64,000 nt of DNA from Clostridiaceae bacterium (GCA_012840085.1 DUMB01000085.1:1-64000), one strand, 5' to 3'. Shown: positions 16,578-26,242, counted from the first letter of the stretch. Notes: a model not told the origin generated them from the letters alone. Numbers and translations are program-made.

Positions 16578-17627
16578 ATGGCAAGTATAAAAGACGTGGC
16601 AAAAAGAGCCGGAGTTTCTATTTCTACCGTATCCAATGTAATCAATGGCACCAAACATGTAAGCGATAAATTAAAGCAAAAAATACTGGATGCTATTAAT
16701 GAACTAAATTACGAAGTGGATCCTGTTGCACGAAGCCTCAAGAGTAAGAAGACCATGACCATCGGAGTTATAATTACCAGCATTAACCGCATCTTTTTTC
16801 CGCAGGTTTTAAGAGGAATTCAGGACGAGGCTTCCAGAAACGGGTACAATATTACTTTTTACAACACAGATGACAGCTTTGAAAAGGAAAGACACTATAT
16901 TCAAATGCTTGAAAATAATTGGGTAGACGGTATTATTGTAGACTCAGTGGCGGATAGTGAAAACAAGGATTATTTTATAAGCCTTTCAAATCTTGGCAGC
17001 TCCAAAAAGCGTATTCCCGTTATCAGTTTAGAGCGGAGAATAGACGGTTTTGGGATAGACTCGATAGCTGTCAACAACCACTTAGGGGGAAGAATGGCAA
17101 CACAGCATCTTATTGAACTGGGATGCAAAAAAATTGCCCATATTACAGGGCCATCAGGCTCATGCATGTCGCAGGACAGGCTCAGTGGCTACAAAGAAGA
17201 GCTTTTGAGAAACGGACTGGATATCGATAACGCCAGGATATACAGCGGCGACTTTTCTCCTCCCAGCGGGTATCAGGCTATGAAGCAACTGCTGATAAGC
17301 GGGATTGAAGTTGACGGAGTGTTTGCCGCAAACGACCAGATGGCAATAGGGGCAATAAAAGCCATAAGGGAGCATGGATATAGAATTCCCGAAGATATAA
17401 AGATTGTTGGTTTTGATAACAGCTTTGTCGCATCTATAGTAGAGCCTTCACTTACTACTGTAAATGTTCCCAAATACAAGCTTGGTGCAACTGCAGTCCA
17501 GCTGCTGCTAAAAAGGATAAACGGAGACACAGATGATGCAGACTTTGTTGAACTGCCTGTAAATCTGATTGTACGCCAGTCGACAGACCTGCATGGCGAT
17601 AAGAATTGGGATTTATATGGTTGGTGA
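16578..17627 (+). CDS. LacI/GalR-family repressor of the sugar locus
   Basis: A 349-residue repressor. The N-terminal helix-turn-helix is ASIKDVAKRAGVSISTVSNVING, with the hinge helix near residues 47-57 (DPVARSLKSKK). A periplasmic-binding-protein-like effector domain fills about 60-335. The palindrome TAGAAAAACGTTTTTCTA occurs both before this gene and before the catabolic operon it precedes, so it most likely represses both and is released by a sugar or sugar phosphate. The central CG is typical of LacI-family sites. It lies in the same direction as its target, about 210 bp upstream. Confidence 0.92.
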   Translation: MASIKDVAKRAGVSISTVSNVINGTKHVSDKLKQKILDAINELNYEVDPVARSLKSKKTMTIGVIITSINRIFFPQVLRGIQDEASRNGYNITFYNTDDSFEKERHYIQMLENNWVDGIIVDSVADSENKDYFISLSNLGSSKKRIPVISLERRIDGFGIDSIAVNNHLGGRMATQHLIELGCKKIAHITGPSGSCMSQDRLSGYKEELLRNGLDIDNARIYSGDFSPPSGYQAMKQLLISGIEVDGVFAANDQMAIGAIKAIREHGYRIPEDIKIVGFDNSFVASIVEPSLTTVNVPKYKLGATAVQLLLKRINGDTDDADFVELPVNLIVRQSTDLHGDKNWDLYGW

Positions 17628-17718
17628 GTTGCCGGTCTTATTGCTGATAAGCCTTATTGCTTGTGTTTATTGTCTGTAAGTTGTTATTGTCAAAACAAGA
17701 TTTATTTTTTTTAGCAAA

Positions 17719-17736
17719 TAGAAAAACGTTTTTCTA
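17719..17736. promoter_or_regulatory. LacI-family operator 2 before the catabolic operon
   Basis: TAGAAAAACGTTTTTCTA is a perfect 18-bp palindrome, the same site as before the repressor gene. A weak TTGTCA (17687) with a poor -10 lies just upstream. Confidence 0.8.
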
Positions 17737-17836
17737 ATTCGGGAGTGCTATTGAATCTGAGTATAGATTTGTGAGTGCTTTTAAGTCGGAGTACCGGCTC
17801 AAATATAAATTTTATTAGAATGAAGGGGTGTCAAGC

Positions 17837-19051
17837 ATGAGTAAAACAAAAGTAATACGTGAAACCTTTGAGAAGAATGAAGGGATACTAAGATTGATTC
17901 CTGTTTTTGTACCGCGCCGTTTCTCAAAAGCAGGACGACGTCTCCGCCTCCATCCGGACGATTATTATGCGCTTGGAACGAAACGTGGTTCAATCAAGGA
18001 GCGCTGGTTTTCATCAGTAATTCCGGCAATGAACGGAGAACTGGCTCCAGAAGACGAGGGAATGAGTTATGTTGCAGTAAGTGAAAAAATTGAGGACAAA
18101 ATTTTGTTTAAAGATTTTGTAGATGAACTTGGAGCGGAATTAATAGGTGAAGAGTTGAAACAAAAATATGGTACCTGGCCAATGTATTCCAAGTTCTTTG
18201 ACTATGAAGATCCCCTGTTCCATCACCTGCACCTGGACTTTGATGCCGCAGCACTTGTTGGAAGGCTTGGAAAGCCGGAAGCTTATTATTACCCGCCTCA
18301 GCTCAACAACTATCCTGGAAATTTTCCGCATACATATTTCGGATTTGACCCAGATGTGACAATTGAAGAAGTACGGGCAAGACTTGTCGATTATGAGAAA
18401 CGTGATATTCGCATCACTGAGCTTTCACGTGCTTACAGGATTGAGTTGGGTACAGGCTGGTATACTCCGCCGGGAGTATTGCATGCACCAGGTTCCTATC
18501 TTACTTACGAGCCACAATGGAACAGTGATGTGAATTCAGTATATGAAAACATCACTGCAGGAGAAGTTTACCCCTATGAGTTCCTGGTTGAAAACTGCCC
18601 GGAAGACAAAAAATACGACATTGATTATATCTTAAGCCTTATGGATTGGGAGAAGAATATTGACCCTAACTACAGAAAGCACTACTTCAGGCCCCCTGTT
18701 GTATGCAAGCATTCTGATGAAAAGCATGTTGAGAAATGGATAGTCTACGCAAATGATTACATAGGAGCAAAGGAACTGACCGTTATGCCGGGACAGACAG
18801 TAGTGGTGAAGGATGAAGCCGCTTATGGCTGCATAATTGTACAAGGACATGGAAAATTTGGCGTTTATGATGCAGAGGCAGCAATTATGCTAAGGTTTGG
18901 TCAGATGAGTGCAGATGAGTATTTTGTAAGCGAACAGGCGGCACGCAAGGGTGTAACTATTACAAATGTAAGCAAGTGGGAGCCTCTTGTTATGCTGAAG
19001 CATTTTGGCCCAAACCATCCCGATATGCCTAAAACAGTACCTGGAGTATAA
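17837..19051 (+). CDS. Phosphomannose-isomerase-like cupin protein, copy 1
   Basis: A 404-residue cytoplasmic protein with features of type I phosphomannose isomerase-like cupins. Metal-site candidates are HHLH (about residues 127-130), the Glu of GKPEAYYY (about 146) and the His of PPGVLHAPG (about 215), mirroring the QVHP, KTE and GTVHA sites of that enzyme. A second cupin barrel follows (ELTVMPGQTVVVKDEAAYG). It is more than 400 residues long, far above the small D-lyxose isomerase cupins. I infer an aldose-ketose isomerase acting before the kinase. GAAGGGG supports ATG 17837 over GTG 17828. A paralog is at 34431. Confidence 0.75.
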   Translation: MSKTKVIRETFEKNEGILRLIPVFVPRRFSKAGRRLRLHPDDYYALGTKRGSIKERWFSSVIPAMNGELAPEDEGMSYVAVSEKIEDKILFKDFVDELGAELIGEELKQKYGTWPMYSKFFDYEDPLFHHLHLDFDAAALVGRLGKPEAYYYPPQLNNYPGNFPHTYFGFDPDVTIEEVRARLVDYEKRDIRITELSRAYRIELGTGWYTPPGVLHAPGSYLTYEPQWNSDVNSVYENITAGEVYPYEFLVENCPEDKKYDIDYILSLMDWEKNIDPNYRKHYFRPPVVCKHSDEKHVEKWIVYANDYIGAKELTVMPGQTVVVKDEAAYGCIIVQGHGKFGVYDAEAAIMLRFGQMSADEYFVSEQAARKGVTITNVSKWEPLVMLKHFGPNHPDMPKTVPGV

Positions 19052-19129
19052 CCGAACAAAGCTCGCAGAAATCGCAGAAATAGCAGATATTGCTGAAGTT
19101 CATAGAAATAGCAGAAAGGGGAAATATAC

Positions 19130-19975
19130 TTGCGTTCATATAGTTTAGGGCTTTATGAGAAGTCCATGCCCAACACCCTGACCATAGGAGAAAAGCTGAG
19201 GGAAACAAGGGAAGCAGGCTTTGATTTTATGGAGATAAGCATTGATGAGACAGATGAGAAGCTAGAGCGTCTGAAGTGGGATAGCAGCAAAAGGCAGGAG
19301 GTTGTGCGGGAAATGTGGAAGGCTTGCACAAAAATACTGACCATGTGCTTAAGCGGACATAGAAAATACCCCATTGGCAGTGAGGATAAAAAAACACGGG
19401 ACAGGGGCATGGAGATAATGTCTGACGCTATCAACTTTGCCGTTGACATTGGAGTCAGAATAATACAAATCGCAGGATATGACGAGTATTATAAACCATC
19501 CAATGACAATACAAGGAAACTCTTCTTTGATAACCTCAGGCAAAGTGTAAAAATTGCTGCACAAAAAGGTGTTATCCTGGCTTTTGAAACTATGGAAACT
19601 GAGCTTATGAATACCGTGGGAAAAGCCATGTGGTATGTAAATGCAGTCAACTCACCATATCTGCAAATGTATCCCGACCTTGGAAATATAACCAATGCGT
19701 CGTTAATGTATGGAAGTTCGGTTTCAGAGGACCTGAGAAAAGGCAGGGGACATATAGCTGCATTGCACTTAAAGGAAACGGCACCAGGGAAGTTCAGGGA
19801 AGTACCATTTGGTACAGGTCATGTGAATTTTGCCGAAGGTATAAAGACTGCAGGTGAACTGGGCGTAAATCTGTATGTCGGTGAATTCTGGTATGTGGGC
19901 AATGATGATTGGAAGGATCAGCTTAAGTCTGCAAATACATTCCTGAAATCCAAACTTTCTGAATGTTATAGGTAA
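19130..19975 (+). CDS. ulaE: L-xylulose/L-ribulose 5-phosphate 3-epimerase family protein
   Basis: A 281-residue TIM-barrel epimerase of the UlaE/SgbU family, which interconverts L-xylulose 5-phosphate and L-ribulose 5-phosphate. The N-terminus YSLGLYEKSMP, the metal ligands ETME, YPDLGN, HLKET and GEFWYVG, and the length are family-typical. The start is TTG 19130 with AAGGGG 8 bp upstream. It lies between the cupin and the FGGY kinase under the LacI operator, which fits a route from an L-pentulose to a pentose phosphate intermediate. No L-ribulose-5-phosphate 4-epimerase (AraD) is in the window. Confidence 0.85.
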   Translation: MRSYSLGLYEKSMPNTLTIGEKLRETREAGFDFMEISIDETDEKLERLKWDSSKRQEVVREMWKACTKILTMCLSGHRKYPIGSEDKKTRDRGMEIMSDAINFAVDIGVRIIQIAGYDEYYKPSNDNTRKLFFDNLRQSVKIAAQKGVILAFETMETELMNTVGKAMWYVNAVNSPYLQMYPDLGNITNASLMYGSSVSEDLRKGRGHIAALHLKETAPGKFREVPFGTGHVNFAEGIKTAGELGVNLYVGEFWYVGNDDWKDQLKSANTFLKSKLSECYR

Positions 19976-20017
19976 CGTAAATGTAGTTTACTATCCTTAT
20001 ATGAAGGGGTGAAAAAA

Positions 20018-21532
20018 ATGCCAAATTACTATATGGGTATCGATAACGGCGGTACACTCTGCAAGGCTGTTATTTTCAGCAGTGACGGACGGGAGGTGGC
20101 AAGCGCGTCCAGCGGGCAGAATATGATAACTCCCCAGGCCGGATTTACAGAACGTGACATGGATGAGCTATGGAGTACCAACTGTAAGGTAATCAGAGAG
20201 GCTATTGCAAAAGCAGGCATAAAACCGGAAGAAATCAAAGGAGTAGCGTGTACCGGACACGGCAAGGGATTGTACCTGTGGGGCAAGGACGGCAAGCCTT
20301 GCTGCAACGGAATTGTGTCCACAGACAGCCGAGCCTGGGCATATCCTGAAAAGTGGAACAAAGACGGAACTGCAGACAGGGTTTTTGAGAAGACATTTCA
20401 AAAGATTCTCGCGTGCCAGCCGGTTTCGTTGCTGTGCTGGTTAAAGGACAACAAACCGGAGATAATATCGAACATAAAGTGGATCTTTGAAGTAAAGGAT
20501 TATATACGATTTAAGCTCACCGGAGAGGCTTTTGCCGAAATTACCGATTATTCCGGTTCAAATCTCATGAACATAAGAGACGTGTGCTTTGACCGTGAGC
20601 TGCTGGATGAGTACGGACTTGGAGAACTTTATGATGCGTTGCCGCCTCTGAAATGGTCAACCGATCCCTGTGGAACTGTAAGCAAGACTGCAAGTGAAGA
20701 GACAGGTCTTGCAGAGGGTACAATGGTTGCCGGAGGCATGTTTGACATAGACGCATGTGCTGTGGCTATGGATATCACCAATGAGGACAATATTGCAGTC
20801 ATAGCGGGTACCTGGAGTATAAACGAATACATATCCAGAAAGCCTGTATTAAATAAAAGCATAATGATGAATTCCCTGTACTGCATAAACGGCTATTACC
20901 TCATAGAGGAGTGCAGTCCAACCTCTGCAGGAAACCATTCATGGTTTGTGGACATGTTCATGGGAGAGGAAAAGAGTAAAGCCAGGGAACTGGGTATGAA
21001 TGTGTACAAGTATTATGATGAAATGGCCGCAAAGGTAGCACCTGACGAACAGAACATCATTTTTCTCCCATATATTTTTGGTTCAAATTACAATCCTCAA
21101 GCCAAGGCAGTCCTTATAGGGCTTGACAGCCACCACACTAAAGAACATATTGCGAGAGCGGTGCTGGAAGGAATAGTTTTCTGCCACATGGTTCACATGG
21201 AGAAGCTTCTTGCCAACAGGCAGTCAACAAGGGCTGTAAGGCTTGCCGGAGGCGCAGCGAACTCTATGGTATGGGCACAGATATTTGCTGATGTATTCAG
21301 ACTGCCGGTTGAGATTATAGACACCAAGGAGCTTGGAACATTAGGCTGTGCAATGGCTGCTGCCGTAGCTGCAGGGGAGTACAGGGACTTGAAGGAAGCA
21401 GCACAAAAAATGGTTAAGATAGAATGCCGCATTGAACCAAACCCGGAGAATGCTGCCATATACGGGAAGAAGTATCAAATTTACAAGAAAATAAGCGAGT
21501 CTCTCGAGGGCGTGTGGAAGGATTTTAGCTGA
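20018..21532 (+). CDS. FGGY-family carbohydrate kinase (L-xylulokinase-like)
   Basis: A 504-residue sugar kinase. The N-terminal ATPase-fold domain begins YYMGIDNGGTLCKAVIF and includes GVACTGHGKGLYLWG; the C-terminal domain has the glycine-rich ADP site RLAGGAANSMVWAQIFAD. Length and the GIDNGGT start match L-xylulose kinase (LyxK/AraB-like FGGY members), and the adjacent 3-epimerase supports an L-ketopentose substrate, though FGGY specificity is hard to read from sequence. ATG 20018 follows GAAGGGG; an in-frame GTG at 20009 overlaps the site. Confidence 0.85.
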   Translation: MPNYYMGIDNGGTLCKAVIFSSDGREVASASSGQNMITPQAGFTERDMDELWSTNCKVIREAIAKAGIKPEEIKGVACTGHGKGLYLWGKDGKPCCNGIVSTDSRAWAYPEKWNKDGTADRVFEKTFQKILACQPVSLLCWLKDNKPEIISNIKWIFEVKDYIRFKLTGEAFAEITDYSGSNLMNIRDVCFDRELLDEYGLGELYDALPPLKWSTDPCGTVSKTASEETGLAEGTMVAGGMFDIDACAVAMDITNEDNIAVIAGTWSINEYISRKPVLNKSIMMNSLYCINGYYLIEECSPTSAGNHSWFVDMFMGEEKSKARELGMNVYKYYDEMAAKVAPDEQNIIFLPYIFGSNYNPQAKAVLIGLDSHHTKEHIARAVLEGIVFCHMVHMEKLLANRQSTRAVRLAGGAANSMVWAQIFADVFRLPVEIIDTKELGTLGCAMAAAVAAGEYRDLKEAAQKMVKIECRIEPNPENAAIYGKKYQIYKKISESLEGVWKDFS

Positions 21533-21709
21533 GAATTATCGAAATAATATATATGATAATAATGTAAATGTTTTAATGATCTTAAATCAAATCTGAAACT
21601 ACCGGAATAAGGCAACTCAGTTACACATTAGAAAATGTAAGCGGTATTGACAGAGCCGGCATGATCATTGAAATAAAATCCAATTAAAGATAAGAAGGGA
21701 TTAATGGAT

Positions 21710-22141
21710 ATGTTGAAAGGAATACCTTCAATTTTATCACCTGAGCTGCTTAAGATACTTATGGAGATGGGCCATGGTGACGAAATAGTCATAGGAGACG
21801 GGAATTTTCCGGCTGCCAGCCATGCCCAAAGGCTTGTCCGGTGCGACGGGCATGGTGTGCCTGAAGTTCTTGAAGCTGTTCTCAAGTTTTTTCCGCTGGA
21901 TACTTTCGTAGATAAACCTGTTGCATTGATGGAAAAAGTTCCCGGGGACAATTATGAACCTGTTATATGGGAAACTTACAAAAGCATTGTACGCAGTTTT
22001 GATGAAAGGGCGGCAGATTTCGAGTATGTTGAGAGATTTCAATTCTATGAAAGGACAAAGAAAGCTTATGCAGTTATAGCTACCGGAGAAACCGCCCGAT
22101 ATGCAAATATAATACTGAAAAAGGGTATTATTGCCGAGTAA
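21710..22141 (+). CDS. fucU: RbsD/FucU family sugar mutarotase, copy 2
   Basis: A 143-residue mutarotase, closely similar to the copy at 3230, starting MLKGIPSILSPELL with the catalytic-motif His in GHGDE. It presumably speeds anomer conversion of the sugar handled by the operon so that the isomerase or kinase receives the right form. ATG 21710 is preferred: AGAAGGGA is 9 bp upstream, against 3 bp for the ATG at 21704. A terminator follows, marking the end of the LacI-controlled operon. A 177-bp spacer separates it from the kinase gene. Confidence 0.85.
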   Translation: MLKGIPSILSPELLKILMEMGHGDEIVIGDGNFPAASHAQRLVRCDGHGVPEVLEAVLKFFPLDTFVDKPVALMEKVPGDNYEPVIWETYKSIVRSFDERAADFEYVERFQFYERTKKAYAVIATGETARYANIILKKGIIAE

Positions 22142-22172
22142 GATATAAGCGGCACATAACCGAATTAATAAG

Positions 22173-22203
22173 GCTGGCAGTATTTGCATACTGCCGGCTT
22201 TTA
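22173..22203 (+). terminator. Terminator of the LacI-controlled operon
   Basis: GCTGGCAGTAT (22173-22183) pairs with ATACTGCCGGC (22188-22198) around TTGC, followed by TTTT. Confidence 0.85.
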
Positions 22204-22255
22204 ATAAAGTTGAAGTTAAATTATAAAGAGCAACTAATAGCAAAACGGGGGAAAA

Positions 22256-24022
22256 ATGTTAACTGTATTTAACAATTTAAGCATTAAATACAAATTGTTT
22301 ATCTATTTCATGGTGTTGGTGCTGCTTACTATATTAACCATAGGTTTTCTTACAAATATTGTTTTCTCAAATGCAATGGAAAAATTGGCAAATGAGTCTG
22401 CCCTCCATGCTATCAGTCAGGCTAATATAAGTGTGGAAACCAGCATCCGGAACATGGAAAACATAATGGATATTATTGCAAGAAACCCTCATGTACTGAA
22501 ATTCATAAGAATGAAAATTGTTGACCCGTCTGATGAACGTTATGAAGTGGAATCAAATGTGCGCAGTCTGCTGGCCGGATTTACCCAATACTACTATGAT
22601 ATAGAAAGCATTGCCATCGTAAATAAAAATGACCTGTTTATAAGCAATGAAATGTACAAAGTTGAAAATGATCCTCTTATTGATGAAGGCTGGTATATAA
22701 AGTGTATTGATCATCCTGATGTTCTTCACATCCTGGGAAGGCCTTTCGGAAGAAATTTGACGGAATATAAAAAAGTGAGTACAGATGAAATTTTTTCTAT
22801 TGCTAAAGCAGTCAGAGACCCTTCAAACAATGAAGTAAGCGGTGTAATATTGATAGACCTGAGAATTAAAATATTGGAAAATATCATAAAAGATATCCAG
22901 CTGGGAAAAAGCGGTTTCGTGTATATTGCAGATTCCAACGGTGATGTGGTATATGCTCCGGTTAATCATGTGGTACCAAGAATCAAAAGGCAGTGGTTTT
23001 CAGATGAGAGAGTTTTCAACAAATATATTTTAGGGCAGCACTATCAGTTCATATATACATCATCGTTTTACACTAAATGGAAAGTTATTGGAGTTTTTTC
23101 CCTGAATGAGACTTTAAAAGAAGTGGTAAACATACGCAATTATACCTTGGTGATTTTATTAGTTATTAGTGTGATTGCCCTTGGACTGTCATTTATACTT
23201 TCTTCTTCCATTGCCAAGCCTATCAGCAAATTGAGAAGACTGATGAAAAAAGCAGAATCGGGAGATTTATCGGTAAGCTTTGATGTAATGTATAATGATG
23301 AAATAGGCCATTTGGGAAGAAGTTTTAATGCAATGATCAATGAAATAAGAAATCTCATTGAAGTAGTATACAAGGAGCAGAAAAGCAAGAGGGAAGCAGA
23401 ACTTAGAATACTTCAATCCCAAATAAAACCTCATTTCCTGTATAACACACTTGACACAATTCATTGGATGGCCAAGAAATATGGTGCCACCGATGTGATA
23501 CAGGTAATAAATGCCCTTACAAAATTATTCAGGATTTCCCTTAGCAAAGGGAATGAAGTAATAACGCTGTCAGAAGAACTGGAACATGTAAAGAGTTACC
23601 TGCTTATACAAAAAGTAAGATATGAAGAAATGCTGGAGTATGAGATAATAGTGCAAAACGACTTAAATAAGCTTTATATTCAGAAGATCATTCTCCAGCC
23701 AATAGTTGAAAATGCCATATACCATGGAATAAAAGCAAAAGGTGAACCAGGCAAAATAGTGGTGACAGCTTCTGTTGAAGATAACACACTTGTTTTGAGA
23801 GTAAAGGATGATGGAGTAGGGATTAAGGATAACGAACTGGAAGCCATTAATAATACTCTGGAGAATCTAAGCGGGAAGAGAACCGGATATGGATTGTTCA
23901 ATGTGAACGAGCGGATAAGATTATCATATGGGAATGAATACGGTATAACTTTGAAAAGTGCACCTGGGAAAGGTACCGAGGTAATAATAAGGCATCCTGT
24001 AATGAAAACTCCGAAAGGGTGA
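22256..24022 (+). CDS. YesM/LytS-type sensor histidine kinase
   Basis: A 588-residue membrane kinase: helix 1 (about 13-35), an extracellular Cache-like sensor domain (about 36-288), helix 2 (about 290-312) and HAMP (about 313-365). The His_kinase domain carries the phospho-acceptor His393 in QIKPHFLYNTLDTIHW, and the HATPase domain has the N box VENAIYHGIK, DDGVGI and GYGLFNV. The class regulates carbohydrate uptake in Firmicutes. It is followed after 6 bp by its response regulator and then a membrane-anchored sugar-binding protein that probably presents the ligand to its outer domain. Confidence 0.92.
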   Translation: MLTVFNNLSIKYKLFIYFMVLVLLTILTIGFLTNIVFSNAMEKLANESALHAISQANISVETSIRNMENIMDIIARNPHVLKFIRMKIVDPSDERYEVESNVRSLLAGFTQYYYDIESIAIVNKNDLFISNEMYKVENDPLIDEGWYIKCIDHPDVLHILGRPFGRNLTEYKKVSTDEIFSIAKAVRDPSNNEVSGVILIDLRIKILENIIKDIQLGKSGFVYIADSNGDVVYAPVNHVVPRIKRQWFSDERVFNKYILGQHYQFIYTSSFYTKWKVIGVFSLNETLKEVVNIRNYTLVILLVISVIALGLSFILSSSIAKPISKLRRLMKKAESGDLSVSFDVMYNDEIGHLGRSFNAMINEIRNLIEVVYKEQKSKREAELRILQSQIKPHFLYNTLDTIHWMAKKYGATDVIQVINALTKLFRISLSKGNEVITLSEELEHVKSYLLIQKVRYEEMLEYEIIVQNDLNKLYIQKIILQPIVENAIYHGIKAKGEPGKIVVTASVEDNTLVLRVKDDGVGIKDNELEAINNTLENLSGKRTGYGLFNVNERIRLSYGNEYGITLKSAPGKGTEVIIRHPVMKTPKG

Positions 24023-24028
24023 TGTAGA

Positions 24029-25240
24029 ATGTTTAAGGTTTTAATTGCCGATGATGAACCTAAGATAAGGAAGGGTCTCTATGAAGCGATAGATTGGGAA
24101 AGTCTGAATATGACTGTTGCAGGTGTTGCGCGAGACGGACGGGAGGCGCTGGCAATTGCAGAAAAAGAAAAACCGGATATTTGCCTTATAGATATTTGCA
24201 TGCCTTTTGTCAACGGCTTTGAACTTATAGACGGCCTGAAGAAGCTGAACCCTGATTCTGTTAACATTATAGTTACAGGCTATGATGAATTCGAATATGC
24301 CCAGAAGGCTGTTAAGCTTGGCGTTTTCGATTATATATTAAAGCCTGTTTCAGAAGAAGAACTTCTGCGAATTGTTATAAAAGCCAAGACTACACTTGAG
24401 GAAGCCATTACAAGAGAAAAAAGATATGAATGGGCTAATGCACAATTAAAAAAAAGCATGCCCTTTCTGAAAGAGAAGTTTATAAATGACTGGCTCAATG
24501 GAATGCTTACAGTGGAAGAAATTGACGAGCAGCTGGATTTTCATAATATATCAATAGGCCCGGATATTGGTATGATAATTGTAAAGACCAGGGGAGTAGT
24601 GATTACCGGTAAGGCGAATATTGAATGGGAAAGGCAGCTTCTTGTGTTTGCAATTCAAAATATATTTGAAGAGATGCTTGAGCCATTCAAATCTTTTATT
24701 ACTGCAAGGGATGCGGGGGAAAACCTTGTAGCCCTGGTCAGTGTGAATGACAGGAAGGCGTGGGGGAATTTCCGCCAGGCATTGCAGGAGAGCGTGGAAA
24801 AGTATCTTAACCACAGGGTGGAAGTTTATCAGGAGTATATCCGGGAAGGAAAAGAAGGAGTCAGCTGCACATATGAGGATATACTTAAAACAATGAGAAA
24901 AAACAGCTGCTGTCTGCCTGTAATTAAAAAGATCAAAGCATATGTTGAAAAAAATTATCATGATCCCGAACTGAGCTTGCAGAGAATAGCAGATGAAATG
25001 GAAATCAGCATAAGCCATCTTAGCAAGTTGTTTAAACAGGAAACAGGCATGTCATTTATTGATTATCTCATAAAAACCCGCATCATGGAATCAATAAAAC
25101 TGATGAGTGACCCGAACATGAAGATATACGAGATTGCTGAGAAAGTGGGTTACAGCAGCCAGCATTATTTCTGCGCGGCCTTTAAAAAAGTTTTAGGCTT
25201 TTCGCCTACGGAATACAGAAATAAAGAGCTGATAAAATAG
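24029..25240 (+). CDS. YesN-type AraC-family response regulator
   Basis: A 403-residue regulator. The receiver domain (1-120) has the acidic DDEP, phospho-acceptor Asp55 in LIDICMPF and Lys in YILKPVSEEEL. A variable linker region follows, then a C-terminal AraC DNA-binding domain (about 300-400) with SHLSKLFKQETG and AEKVGYSSQHYFCAAFKKVLGFSPTEYR in the family position. Phosphorylated by the upstream kinase, it should activate the transporter genes downstream. Its likely target is the promoter region before 26403. Confidence 0.93.
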   Translation: MFKVLIADDEPKIRKGLYEAIDWESLNMTVAGVARDGREALAIAEKEKPDICLIDICMPFVNGFELIDGLKKLNPDSVNIIVTGYDEFEYAQKAVKLGVFDYILKPVSEEELLRIVIKAKTTLEEAITREKRYEWANAQLKKSMPFLKEKFINDWLNGMLTVEEIDEQLDFHNISIGPDIGMIIVKTRGVVITGKANIEWERQLLVFAIQNIFEEMLEPFKSFITARDAGENLVALVSVNDRKAWGNFRQALQESVEKYLNHRVEVYQEYIREGKEGVSCTYEDILKTMRKNSCCLPVIKKIKAYVEKNYHDPELSLQRIADEMEISISHLSKLFKQETGMSFIDYLIKTRIMESIKLMSDPNMKIYEIAEKVGYSSQHYFCAAFKKVLGFSPTEYRNKELIK

Positions 25241-25269
25241 CACCCTTAATCGAAGAAGGAGTGGCATTA

Positions 25270-26229
25270 ATGTGGAAAAATAAATATTTTAAGGTGTTTG
25301 CAGCGGCCTGTATACTTGCAGCAGCACTCATTATTTATCTGAATATATATAGAAGTTTGGATTATAAAGAAGAAGGGATAAGATACATTATTGGGGTATC
25401 TCAGCCTGATTTGCTGAGTCCCTGGCAGCTTGCCCTGAATGAAGAGATAAAAAAAGAGGCTGAAAAATATCCGGACATCAAAGTGATTTTTAGTGACGCA
25501 GGAAGCGATGAAATAAAGCAGAAAAGGGACATTGAAAATATGCTTGAGCAGAAGATCGACGTTTTGATTGTGGTACCATACAACGGAAAATATTTGGATG
25601 GCACAATAAGCAATATAAATAAAGACGGCATCCCTGTAATAGTTTTGGAAGATTCCTCAGAGATAGAGGACTATACGGTAAATATATACTGTGATAATTA
25701 CAAAATAGGCAGGGAAGCAGGAAAGTATATCTGTGAGCTTTTAGGGGAAAAAGGCGGAACAGTGCTTGAAATATTAGGGGATCCGGATTCACCTGTTTCG
25801 ATGAAAAGAAGAAAAGGATTCAGTGAAGCTATAAAAGAAAACCCTGCTGTAAACCTTGAATACGTAATGCTTGGTTACTGGTCCAGAGACAAGACTGAGG
25901 AAAGGGTAATGGAAATCTATAAAAAACAGCCTGCCGTTGATGCTGTATTTGCCCACAATGATGATATGGCAATAGGGGCATGGAGGATCGCTACCTATGA
26001 AGATATAAATGCAATATTTATAGGTGTCGGAGGAACTGACAGGAAAAAAACAGGTTTGAAAGCAGTTGAAAACGGTATTCTCAATGCAACTTTTATTTAT
26101 CCTACAGGTGGTAGTGAAGCAATTGAAAATGCAATAAAAATATTGGAAGGTCAACATGTACCAAAGATAATTGAACTTCCCGCAATGAGAGTTACAAAAG
26201 ATAATATTTATTCAGGCAATATCTATTAA
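25270..26229 (+). CDS. Membrane-anchored sugar-binding protein, XylFII-like sensor partner
   Basis: A 319-residue periplasmic-binding-protein fold of the ribose/xylose class. It has an uncleaved-looking N-terminal membrane helix (about 7-25) and no lipobox Cys, unlike the three transport lipoproteins nearby. Family marks are IGVSQPDLLSPWQLALNEEI, VDVLIVVPYN-like and AVFAHNDDMAIGAW segments. Its place directly after a YesM-YesN pair and before the transporter copies the clostridial XylFII-LytS-YesN xylose sensor, in which XylFII binds sugar and drives the kinase. ATG 25270 follows AAGGAG. Confidence 0.8.
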   Translation: MWKNKYFKVFAAACILAAALIIYLNIYRSLDYKEEGIRYIIGVSQPDLLSPWQLALNEEIKKEAEKYPDIKVIFSDAGSDEIKQKRDIENMLEQKIDVLIVVPYNGKYLDGTISNINKDGIPVIVLEDSSEIEDYTVNIYCDNYKIGREAGKYICELLGEKGGTVLEILGDPDSPVSMKRRKGFSEAIKENPAVNLEYVMLGYWSRDKTEERVMEIYKKQPAVDAVFAHNDDMAIGAWRIATYEDINAIFIGVGGTDRKKTGLKAVENGILNATFIYPTGGSEAIENAIKILEGQHVPKIIELPAMRVTKDNIYSGNIY

Positions 26230-26242
26230 CAATAATATCAAG

